This document shows positions 31,795 through 38,149 of a DNA stretch of 38,149 nt, in pieces. Origin of the DNA: a virus. Position 1 is the first letter of the stretch, and each line of letters starts with the position of its first letter. The stretch lies in the IMG/VR virus record IMGVR_UViG_3300036781_000824, positions 1 through 38,149 of that record, one strand, 5' to 3'. The position numbers were made by a program, and so were the translations under genes. Under the pieces are notes generated by a model, which saw nothing but the letters and a program-made list of their open reading frames with translations, had not been told where the DNA came from and made no database searches.

Positions 31795-32038
31795 CCTCCG
31801 TAACCATCTCTTTGAGGCCCTCGAAGCGCTGAAAGACGAAGACAAACCGATGGAACTCGCACGCGCGAAGGTGATTAGTGATGTCGCGCAGACGATCATC
31901 AACTCGGCCAAGGTCGAAGTGGAGTTTCTGGATGCACTTGGAGCTACCGGCAGCGCGGAGTTTTTCGACGGCCTCGATCTCGAAGTGCTGCCCGAACAGC
32001 ACAAGCGCCGCCGTATCGAAGCCGGCCGCCGCGCATAA
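31775..32038 (+). CDS. Conserved phage hypothetical protein
   Basis: An 87-residue helical protein of a family common in phages and mobile elements: MSDLRNHLFEALEALKDEDK, then PMELARAKVISDVAQTIINS and AKVEVEFL. No function known to me. AAGGAG lies five bases before the ATG, which is inside the end of the HNH gene (20-base overlap). Confidence 0.75.
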   Translation: MKNKMSDLRNHLFEALEALKDEDKPMELARAKVISDVAQTIINSAKVEVEFLDALGATGSAEFFDGLDLEVLPEQHKRRRIEAGRRA

Positions 32039-32049
32039 CTGGAGGTAGC

Positions 32050-32295
32050 ATGAGCACCCCATACCCAAAGATCGGCTCGATTGTTGTCTCCAAGGACGGA
32101 GAAGCGCTCATCCACGTTTGGCCTTGTGAGCAGAACATTGCCCATTGCTTCACGGGTGTGAGCCTGTTCAGCGGCGATTCATCGTGCATGTGGCTGCGCA
32201 GCCACTTCGAGGCCGACAACATATTCAAGCGTCCACTCCTGAGCAGATACCGGAAGACGCGCAGAAAGCTTCGGAAAGGAAAGGGGCGTGCATGA
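32050..32295 (+). CDS. Early hypothetical protein, basic C-terminus
   Basis: An 81-residue protein with GGAGG seven bases upstream of its ATG. It is beta-rich at the start and ends in a strongly basic tail (SRYRKTRRKLRKGKGRA), suggesting nucleic acid binding. No family recognised. Confidence 0.55.
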   Translation: MSTPYPKIGSIVVSKDGEALIHVWPCEQNIAHCFTGVSLFSGDSSCMWLRSHFEADNIFKRPLLSRYRKTRRKLRKGKGRA

Positions 32296-32621
32296 TGAAG
32301 CAATTTCAAATCACTCGTTATGTATTCGGCGATAGGGCGATGTTTCTTTACCTCGGAACCGATGAGCAGAAAAAAGCGCTGATGCTGGACTTTTTGAAGT
32401 TTTGCCTGACTTCGAGATCCACCACTGAGGTTCAAGAACACATGCTTCGCGTCAGTGAGTGCCCTGGGCATCTCGTGCAGGCTCTCTGCCTAACCCTTTT
32501 CGCGGCTTGCTTCGGTTCGCGTGAGGGAAGACTTGTGGAAAGCAATCTACGTTCCACTCCCTACTCATACAGGACGACGCCTCTGGGCTTGGCGTTTGTC
32601 CTCCAGGATGTGCACCCATGA
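32292..32621 (+). CDS. Early hypothetical protein
   Basis: A 109-residue protein starting at the ATG at 32292, overlapping the previous stop codon (ATGA), with AAGGGG upstream. The open frame runs further upstream but only across the previous gene. Hydrophobic and mixed in character; four Cys residues. No family recognised. Confidence 0.55.
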   Translation: MMKQFQITRYVFGDRAMFLYLGTDEQKKALMLDFLKFCLTSRSTTEVQEHMLRVSECPGHLVQALCLTLFAACFGSREGRLVESNLRSTPYSYRTTPLGLAFVLQDVHP

Positions 32622-33286
32622 AGACCTTCCAACAAATCGGCACAGCAGCCGGCGCCCTCGTCGAAGAGAAGAACCGTGCCTATGGTTCATCCTTCGCCAC
32701 CGCAGGCGCGGCTTTCCGCCTGCTCTACCCGGATGGCATCGCTCCAGAGCAGATAGATGACGCTCTGGTGCTCGTGAGGATCTGGGACAAGATGAAGCGC
32801 ATCGCAACCGATCGCGACGCGCTGGGGGAAAGCCCGTACGCGGACATCATCGGATACGGCATCCTCGGCGTCCACATGCACCAGCACAGGAAGGAAGGCT
32901 CCGCACCATGCAACGGCTCTGCCAGCGATGTACCGCAAAAGTCAAAGGCACAGCAAGGCGCTTCTGCTCCGAGCGATGCCAGCGAGCCGACTACAACGAC
33001 CGCAAACGGCATGACCGCAAAGTCTTCGACCAGGCTGTCGCCGCCGCCGTCCTCAGACACCTTGGCAAACTCAAGTGTCCCTGTCCTAAGTGTGATGGAT
33101 CCTGCATCAAAAAGCGCGGGAGACCTCGAAAGCGAAGCCAACGCACGTAACCTCGGAAACCTTTGCGGAGTGTGTAAGAGCAGGCTTCATGACGTTTGTG
33201 TCGCCAGTGACAAAAAAGGTCTTTGCTTCTGCTCAGTACTCTGCCGGGATGTGTTTTACCAAGAACTCGGAGAGCTCCATGCCTAA
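32618..33286 (+). CDS. Phage protein with NMAD1-like N-terminus, long linker and C-terminal zinc motif
   Basis: A 222-residue open frame. Residues 1-92 resemble a conserved phage protein and, more loosely, the nucleotide-modification-associated domain 1 (DUF1599): EEKNRAYGSSF, then RIWDKMKRIAT and GESPYADIIGYGILG. Residues about 97-178 are a Ser/Thr/Pro/Ala-rich linker of low complexity, and 180-222 carry a Cys-rich motif (CGVC, CFCSVLC). The linker coincides with another reading frame that looks like a zinc-finger gene (32908-33150). The original gene may have ended near residue 95 and been extended, or the C-terminus may be a third gene. The 3' end overlaps the next ATG by 8 bases. Confidence 0.6.
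   Translation: MKTFQQIGTAAGALVEEKNRAYGSSFATAGAAFRLLYPDGIAPEQIDDALVLVRIWDKMKRIATDRDALGESPYADIIGYGILGVHMHQHRKEGSAPCNGSASDVPQKSKAQQGASAPSDASEPTTTTANGMTAKSSTRLSPPPSSDTLANSSVPVLSVMDPASKSAGDLESEANARNLGNLCGVCKSRLHDVCVASDKKGLCFCSVLCRDVFYQELGELHA
32908..33150 (+). CDS. Nested zinc-finger protein (different frame)
   Basis: An 80-residue protein entirely inside the previous frame. Its sequence looks like a real zinc protein: Cys5-x2-Cys8, then Cys20-x3-Cys24 in RRFCSERC, a basic helix, then CPCPKC and CIKKRGRPRKR at the end (Cys57, 59, 62, 66). AGGAAGG stands 9 bases before its ATG. In contrast, the same stretch read in the other frame is low-complexity Ser/Pro/Thr. This suggests that this frame, not the linker of the larger protein, is under selection. 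Possibly both are translated. Confidence 0.6.
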   Translation: MQRLCQRCTAKVKGTARRFCSERCQRADYNDRKRHDRKVFDQAVAAAVLRHLGKLKCPCPKCDGSCIKKRGRPRKRSQRT

Positions 33287-33812
33287 GATCAGCTCAGCCG
33301 CACGGACGCGCCTGCAGATCCTCTATGGCCAGGAAGCCGCGCGCTCCCTGGACTTGGAGAACTCGCGCGCCAGCCGGCTGAGCTGGGCTTCACAGAACGT
33401 CGGCCGCAAGATCGCCAGCTTCTCCGATCTCACCTCTGCCGAAGGCAAGACCTTGATCGACACGCTGCAGCACGCGCTCGGCATTGCTCAGACGGTCGCG
33501 CCGCAGTTTCGTTCCTACACTAGTAAGCGGGATGCGCAGAAGGCGGGCACGGAAGGCCGGCGCGACCAGCTCCATCCCGATACCACCATGCTTGCAGGCA
33601 ACGAAGACGTCCTGCAGCTCATCCGCGCCGAGCTCACCACGCTCGGCTGGGATGAAGCCAAACTCAAAATGTTCCTCCGTTCCAAACACGGCCCCAACCA
33701 GGGCCGCGACACCATGCGGACGCTCGGCGAGGCGAACCGCGTGCATTTTGCCCTGAAGCAGATCTCACGACGAGCGCGCGAAAACGCGTCCAGAAAAGAG
33801 CTCGCATCATGA
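33279..33812 (+). CDS. GemA-like protein (Mu gp16-type, DUF1018-related)
   Basis: A 177-residue protein from the ATG at 33279, which overlaps the end of the preceding frame. The sequence RTRLQILYGQEAARSLDL, then SWASQNVGRKIASFSDLTSA and EGKTLIDTLQ matches the pattern of the GemA/gp16 group, early Mu proteins that modulate host gene expression. The position near the end of the early operon fits. The C-terminus has a charged helical end. The ORF is open upstream but the upstream ATG at 33189 has no ribosome site. Confidence 0.75.
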   Translation: MPKISSAARTRLQILYGQEAARSLDLENSRASRLSWASQNVGRKIASFSDLTSAEGKTLIDTLQHALGIAQTVAPQFRSYTSKRDAQKAGTEGRRDQLHPDTTMLAGNEDVLQLIRAELTTLGWDEAKLKMFLRSKHGPNQGRDTMRTLGEANRVHFALKQISRRARENASRKELAS

Positions 33813-34366
33813 CCAGACTCGCCTGCCCGGAAGGACAACTCGATATCTTCGCGCCCGACATCATGGCCGAGATGTTCGACCACCCCAAGCCCGACGCTCC
33901 TCTGCCTCCGCTCCCTTTTGAGCGCAATCAGGAGGTGGACATGAAGCGCGCCGCCCGGATCCTCCACGTCGACGAACGAACCGTGCGCCGCATGATCGCC
34001 CGCGGCATGATCCGCGCCTACAAGCCTCGCAAGCGGTCCACCTTCCGCATTGAGTACGCCTCGCTGCTCGAACATTGCGATCGCCTGCGCGAGATCAACC
34101 ACATCGCTCCACGCCGGCATGTTGGAAAGCGCATCCCCGATGACGCCATTCTTCCTTTCCCGTGGAAAGAAACCATCATGATCAGCGAGGTCGCCAGGCA
34201 CCTCGACATCGACATCGAGGCGGCCGCCGATCTCATCGCCGATGGCGAGTTGGTTGCGTACCAGATGCACCCTTTCGCCCACGGTCCATGGCGCGTCCAC
34301 CGCCCTTCGTTCGTCAAATATCTCCACAAACTTCGCCGCCAGGCCGCTCCACGGACAGCTTCCTGA
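33809..34366 (+). CDS. Double helix-turn-helix protein, candidate late regulator
   Basis: A 185-residue protein with two excisionase/MerR-like helix-turn-helix units: one at about 45-92 (VDMKRAARILHVDERTVRRM) and one at about 122-175 (TIMISEVARHLDIDIEAAAD). It is the last gene of the early operon. In Mu, the late activators Mor and C stand there; this one has no recognisable Mor fold, so any such role is inferred from position. The ATG overlaps the GemA-like gene end (ATGA). Confidence 0.65.
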   Translation: MTRLACPEGQLDIFAPDIMAEMFDHPKPDAPLPPLPFERNQEVDMKRAARILHVDERTVRRMIARGMIRAYKPRKRSTFRIEYASLLEHCDRLREINHIAPRRHVGKRIPDDAILPFPWKETIMISEVARHLDIDIEAAADLIADGELVAYQMHPFAHGPWRVHRPSFVKYLHKLRRQAAPRTAS

Positions 34367-34417
34367 CTTTCGGCGTGCCCGGTGGAATGCACCCCACGAG
34401 CGCTGAAACTTGCAAGC

Positions 34418-37400
34418 ATGTTTCGTGGATTCACCTCCTGCCTCATCGCTCTGCTTTCGTTCGCCGCTTTACCTGCACTCGCACAGGCTCCGTCCGGCTT
34501 CGTCACGTTCAACGCGTCCTACATGCAGGACGCCACGCACACCCTGATTCAGGACGCCACGATCTACTTCACGCCCGTCGTTATGAGCGGGCAGCCGGCA
34601 TCGTTCAAGGCTGGCGGAACGTCGCAGGGCCAGGTCGCGGCCCGCACCATCCAGGCATCCATCACCAACGGTGTCGTCAACGTGCATGGCTCGGCAGGCG
34701 TCACGCTCGCCGATTCTTCGATCGCATCGCCAGTCAATATCTGCTACACCATCACCGCGACCGACAACGACACCGGTGAAGATCTGCTCGGCCCTGGTTA
34801 TAGCTGTGTGCAGACGGCGGCCAACAACACCTGGTGCACATCCAGCGTCTGCAACTTCGATCTCTATAGCCCCAACCTCGCAGCGCTCGTGGTCTCGCAA
34901 AATGGCCCCACAGGCGCAACCGGACCAACAGGCTCGACCGGTCCGATCGGCGCAACAGGTGCAACCGGACCAACCGGAGTCACGGGCGCAACGGGAGTCA
35001 CCGGACCTACTGGCCCAACAGGCTCGACCGGCTCAACTGGCGCGACAGGTGCAGTCGGCGGAACCGGCCTTCCCACTGTCGCGGATCCAGCGATCGCCAC
35101 GCTCGAAGCCGCGTACACCTATCCATCACCGCCCACGGTGACAACGCAGGTCACCGGGCCGCCGTACGGTGCCTTCGCGAATCAAGGCTCACCGGGCTCG
35201 GTAGTCGTCTTCAACAGTGCATCCACAGCGACCACTTTCGCGGGGATACCCCTAAGCTTCAACGCCAACTTCTTTGCAGCCTCTGCCGGCCGGAACGTCG
35301 AGTTCTACATCTTCGATAACACCAACACAATCATCTACAACTCGGGGCTGCTGTCAGCTCCCAACGCTGGCAACTTCACATACGCGGTACCGCTGGCAAC
35401 GGCGGAACGTACCCGCATGCCCATTGGTTCGTACGTGGGCATGTACAGCAGCACCGCGTTGATCGATCAAGCGTTTCAGTCGTACCCAAGCAGCTATAGC
35501 TATCTGTCCACGTCGGCGACCGGCAGGCTGTCTTACGGCACCACATCGGCGACAAGTTGGGGCTCCAGCGGATTTACGACACAGCATGCGCTGACGGACA
35601 ACGTGATGTTGACCGTCAGGCACGAAGCGGTCTATGTGACCACGCCATGGGAAGGGCAAGCGAATGGGATTGCGGGACTCGACGCCTCCGCGCATTTGCT
35701 GCTTACGCAAGCTCCCGTGGCTCTATCCCAAAAAGACACGCTCACCACGGGTAATGGCGGTGTCGTAACAACTGCGTACGATCCAGCGATCCCAACGGTC
35801 GATCTTGCTGCTGTGTTCCCTCCGATCAAAGACACGATCGAGTACAGTGCCACGCCCTACATGTATTGGCAAAACTCCCTGGATACGTCGACTGGTGGAA
35901 CCAGCCGCGGTTCAACGGGCGTCGGCACGAACACGGCGGGCTCCACTTGTATTTCCTTTACGACTGCCGGCAGTGTGAATGGCGGTTTCCTTCATGACGG
36001 GCTTCTAACCGCAGTCACCCTGTATCCATCGACCACTGCAGCGACAGCGGTTCAGGCATGGGTATTGCGTCCGAACGCCACTTTGACTTCGTCGAAGGTG
36101 ACTGACGCAGGGTCGACGTTCTTCTCTTTGGTGGCGACCATCGGCCAACTCACGCGCACCAGCACGTCTTATTGGGAAGAGTTCAAAGGCCTGGCTATAC
36201 CAGTCAAGACGGGCGATGTCATCGCGGTTCGAGCCCTCGGAGGCTATGTAGGCGGCGGCGTCAATTTCACCGGCGACTATGGGGCCTGCCAGGACATCGC
36301 AGACACGTCTCTCAATGCCCTGAACGGCGGCTTTTCAGTTGGAGATAGCACCAACGGGTTCGCTGGCAACTGGACATCGGGACTAAGAGTGGATGTCAAG
36401 GCGACGATCCAGCCTTGGTCATCGACCGCACTCTCCAACCAGCTTCAGGACGCAAACGGCAATATCCCGGCCAGCAAGTACCGCGCGGATGATATGCCCT
36501 TTGCCGGGAAGATCGGACTGGGGTTTGGGACATCGATTGAGTCTGGCACTGGGTCAAACGGTCCGGCCGGAAACGCACCGTATCCGAACGGATATTACAA
36601 CATTGCTGCCCGCATGCTGCGCTTCGGAAAGTGGGTCAATAATGCCCTGGGTTCTTCCAAAGCAGAGTCTGGTGCGCAGCTGTCCTTGTCATCTACCCGC
36701 GCTGAAATCACTGCGCTTGGCGGTGATCCTACAAACTCCTATGAGTACAGGATGCTTGGTTTGCAGAGCACGGGTGGCTCTCTGCAAGCAGGCTGGATTG
36801 CGCCTGATGTCATCTGGTTTGGGCACTGTACAAATGACAATCTCAGCACAGCACTGGGCACCATGTATGCGAGTGGATCAAGTGGCCCACTCAATGTGGA
36901 CCGTACAACGTTTTACGGTGCACTCAACTACCTACGTATTCAAGCACAGGCTGCCTACCCAAATACGATGTGGGTGTGGGTTGAGCCACCCAACACTGGC
37001 ACAGGTACTACAGGTGGCGGATGCAAAGCCGTGTACGCAACGATGGCGGCATTCTATGGTGATCCACTCATTGATTTCTCTGACTCCATGCGCTTTCCGC
37101 GCGGCGGTGGAGAAAGCAGCACAAGCACTCACACATCGGCCGGCGTCTATCCCGTGTGGCCCGCCTTGGGCACATCTTCGCTTTACCTGAGCGGCCATAC
37201 CTATAACCAATACGACGGCGTGGTTTCCATGACCGATGGTCAGAGCTACATTTCGTTGGTTGGTTCAAATCAAGGCAATGACCCAACAAGCTCCCCGACG
37301 TTCTGGAAGGTGCTCGGCAACACCACGGACGGCACACATCCCGACAAGTGGATTCACCTGCGCTCTGGGTATGCCTTGTATCGCGCGATGCTCAACATCG

Positions 37401-37420
37401 GCAACAACTGGATTCACTAA
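34418..37420 (+). CDS. Secreted protein: collagen-like repeats plus SGNH/GDSL hydrolase domain
   Basis: A 1000-residue protein starting at the ATG at 34418, with an N-terminal signal peptide ([20 protein letters not shown] and cleavage after ALA). A beta-rich domain covers about 25-155. Collagen-like Gly-x-Y repeats ([13 protein letters not shown]-type) span about 162-215. A large Ser/Thr-rich middle follows, then an SGNH hydrolase domain: Ser706 in GFGTSIESG, Asn806 in GHCTND and Asp971/His974 in [14 protein letters not shown] enzymes remove acyl groups from sugars. A signal peptide is odd for a tail fibre; it could be a lysogenic-conversion surface enzyme or a host-derived gene. A GTG at 34382 is an alternative start. 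Confidence 0.75.
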   Translation: MFRGFTSCLIALLSFAALPALAQAPSGFVTFNASYMQDATHTLIQDATIYFTPVVMSGQPASFKAGGTSQGQVAARTIQASITNGVVNVHGSAGVTLADSSIASPVNICYTITATDNDTGEDLLGPGYSCVQTAANNTWCTSSVCNFDLYSPNLAALVVSQNGPTGATGPTGSTGPIGATGATGPTGVTGATGVTGPTGPTGSTGSTGATGAVGGTGLPTVADPAIATLEAAYTYPSPPTVTTQVTGPPYGAFANQGSPGSVVVFNSASTATTFAGIPLSFNANFFAASAGRNVEFYIFDNTNTIIYNSGLLSAPNAGNFTYAVPLATAERTRMPIGSYVGMYSSTALIDQAFQSYPSSYSYLSTSATGRLSYGTTSATSWGSSGFTTQHALTDNVMLTVRHEAVYVTTPWEGQANGIAGLDASAHLLLTQAPVALSQKDTLTTGNGGVVTTAYDPAIPTVDLAAVFPPIKDTIEYSATPYMYWQNSLDTSTGGTSRGSTGVGTNTAGSTCISFTTAGSVNGGFLHDGLLTAVTLYPSTTAATAVQAWVLRPNATLTSSKVTDAGSTFFSLVATIGQLTRTSTSYWEEFKGLAIPVKTGDVIAVRALGGYVGGGVNFTGDYGACQDIADTSLNALNGGFSVGDSTNGFAGNWTSGLRVDVKATIQPWSSTALSNQLQDANGNIPASKYRADDMPFAGKIGLGFGTSIESGTGSNGPAGNAPYPNGYYNIAARMLRFGKWVNNALGSSKAESGAQLSLSSTRAEITALGGDPTNSYEYRMLGLQSTGGSLQAGWIAPDVIWFGHCTNDNLSTALGTMYASGSSGPLNVDRTTFYGALNYLRIQAQAAYPNTMWVWVEPPNTGTGTTGGGCKAVYATMAAFYGDPLIDFSDSMRFPRGGGESSTSTHTSAGVYPVWPALGTSSLYLSGHTYNQYDGVVSMTDGQSYISLVGSNQGNDPTSSPTFWKVLGNTTDGTHPDKWIHLRSGYALYRAMLNIGNNWIH
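34904..35065 (+). repeat. Collagen-like Gly-x-Thr coding repeat
   Basis: About 54 codons with Gly at every third position and mostly Pro/Thr/Ala/Val/Ser between. Tandem DNA repeats such as GGCGCAACAGG and CCGACC variants underlie it. Likely a rod-like trimeric spacer between the N-terminal and hydrolase domains. Confidence 0.85.
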
Positions 37421-37570
37421 CGCCCAAACGGCGCTAAAAGCTCAGGTCGCCAAAGGCCGCCTGATTGACGAAAACGGAGAGGAAAGGAGGTCGCGGAGAA
37501 TCGGCAGAGCCAGCGGCCGGTGGCGCTGAGTTGGACCACCGGAACACTTCAACTACAAGGACGAAAGCCA

Positions 37571-37884
37571 ATGCCGAAATTCACGTTAGGCGCACCAAAA
37601 CCAATCGCAGATATCCCGGCCCTTCCGTCAGAGCGCCGCGCGGTCAGTTCGAACCGGTCTTTGAAAAGCTCGGTGACCTCAAGCGCGGGACCGCATTGCC
37701 GATCACGTTCGCAAGCAATAAGGACGCTCTCGTCGGACGCGCTGCATTGCGCAAGATCGCCAAGCGCAAAGACGAGTTTCTGAGCAGCAGCCTGGCCGAC
37801 GACAAGGTCACCTTCTACTTCTGGATCGAGCCCAAGGAAGTCATCCAGGACATCACCGCCGCGAAGAAACGACAGGCAGCGTAG
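37571..37884 (+). pseudogene. Frameshifted small protein gene
   Basis: The ATG at 37571 has AAGGA about 10 bases upstream and begins a sensible protein, MPKFTLGAPKPIADIPALPS, but this frame turns to nonsense around 37645 and closes at 37783. From there the frame one base back continues sensibly, GQFEPVFEKLGDLKRGTAL and so on, to a stop at 37884. Removing two bases in the CG run at 37637-37643 joins both parts into about 103 residues. The break may be a real loss of function, a sequencing error or, less likely, programmed frameshifting. Product unknown. The gap 37421-37570 holds no further gene I can support, apart from a strong AAAGGAGG without a start codon. Confidence 0.5.
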
Positions 37885-37936
37885 AGCCTGTCGACAACCC
37901 TCACTTCAACCCTTCAATTCAGACCATGAGAAGACA

Positions 37937-38149
37937 GTGCCTTTTGACGACGCAGCCATCGACAATCTCTTCAGTTACCACGCTCCCAAACCGGGCCAGC
38001 CGGAGCGCTATGAGGCCATCCGCAGCGCCGCCCGCGACTTCGCAAAAGTGCTCGTCGCCAACACTCCAGCCGGCGCCGACCAGGCTGCCGCAATCCGCGA
38101 GCTGAGGATCGCCGTCATGACCGCAAACGCCGCCATCGCCCTCGAATGA
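37937..38149 (+). CDS. acb2: Acb2/Tad1-family cyclic-nucleotide sponge (anti-CBASS/anti-Thoeris candidate)
   Basis: A 70-residue protein built almost only of the Acb2/Tad1 hairpin domain. The pattern is IDNLFSYHAPKPGQPERYEA, then IRSAARDFAKVLV, a short loop with ADQAAAIRELRIAVMTANAA and a final IALE. In the family the protein forms an oligomer that traps cyclic di- and trinucleotides (Acb2) or cADPR isomers (Tad1), blocking the defence effector. Tyr14 is in the place of the family's ligand-binding Tyr. The start is a GTG; an ATG at 37926 is out of frame. It closely resembles the Acb2 of Mu-like Pseudomonas phages in size and in the core motif. It is complete and ends at the last base of the window. 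Confidence 0.85.
   Translation: MPFDDAAIDNLFSYHAPKPGQPERYEAIRSAARDFAKVLVANTPAGADQAAAIRELRIAVMTANAAIALE

Noticed and set aside
34904-35065. Short regular repeats suggesting a CRISPR array
   Set aside because: The repeat is in frame and encodes Gly-x-Y triplets; there are no conserved repeats with unique spacers.
37484-37491. Strong AAAGGAGG ribosome-like site
   Set aside because: No ATG, GTG or TTG stands at a usable distance downstream.
1-38149. tRNA or rRNA genes and phage attachment ends
   Set aside because: I saw no tRNA cloverleaf-like sequence or rRNA, and no prophage end could be fixed; transposable phages have only short terminal signals that I could not identify with confidence.

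Overview
The window is most of a transposable (Mu-like) prophage or phage genome with a non-contractile, siphovirus-type tail. The host is probably an acidobacterium of the Terriglobia/Acidobacteriaceae. The phage call rests on a DDE transposase with MuA spacing beside a MuB-like ATPase, a GemA-like protein, and a head module in Mu order: gp25/gp26-like proteins, small and large terminase, gp29-like portal, gpF-like head protein, gpI-like protease with nested scaffold, capsid, gp35-, gp36-, gpG- and gp37-like proteins. No tail sheath is present; the gp37-like gene leads quickly to a tail tube and a tape measure, as in the B3/D3112 group rather than Mu. The host call is weaker. It rests on intergenic repeats near 20.4-21.0 kb that resemble sequences scattered through Acidobacteriaceae genomes, and on the high GC content.

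Layout. 1-19.1 kb (minus strand) is the late operon. Read from its start at 19.1 kb it runs endolysin, membrane protein, small zinc protein, holin-like protein, gp25/26-like proteins, terminases, portal, gpF-like protein, a methyltransferase-like extra gene, protease/scaffold, decoration protein, capsid, connector and tail-completion proteins, tail tube, two tail-assembly candidates and the tape measure. Tail-tip genes would lie left of the window. 19.1-22.4 kb (minus strand) is an accessory block of four unrecognised genes between repeats; its first members follow the repressor so closely that they are probably transcribed with it in the lysogen. 22.4-23.15 kb is the switch: a LexA/CI-type repressor on the minus strand and a divergent early promoter with palindromes. 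23.15-34.4 kb (plus strand) is a tightly coupled early operon, most neighbours overlapping by 1-20 nt: HTH regulator, CII-like protein, transposase, ATPase, many small proteins, ASCH protein, a tandem DnaA-domain-IV protein, HNH protein, zinc proteins, GemA-like protein and a double-HTH protein. 34.4-38.1 kb (plus strand) is an accessory end with a secreted collagen-like SGNH hydrolase, a frameshifted small gene and an Acb2/Tad1-family cyclic-nucleotide sponge.

How it works together (inference). In the lysogen the repressor blocks the early promoter and the downstream cargo is expressed. DNA damage would trigger self-cleavage of the repressor, unlike the Clp-controlled repressor of Mu. The early operon then drives replicative transposition through the A and B proteins, and the divergent late operon builds head, tail and lysis proteins. 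The Acb2-like protein would blunt CBASS or Thoeris signalling. The divergent early/late arrangement resembles BcepMu more than Mu. The most unusual items are the tandem DnaA-domain-IV protein, the Acb2-like protein, the nested zinc-finger reading frame at 32.9 kb and the repressor-linked cargo.
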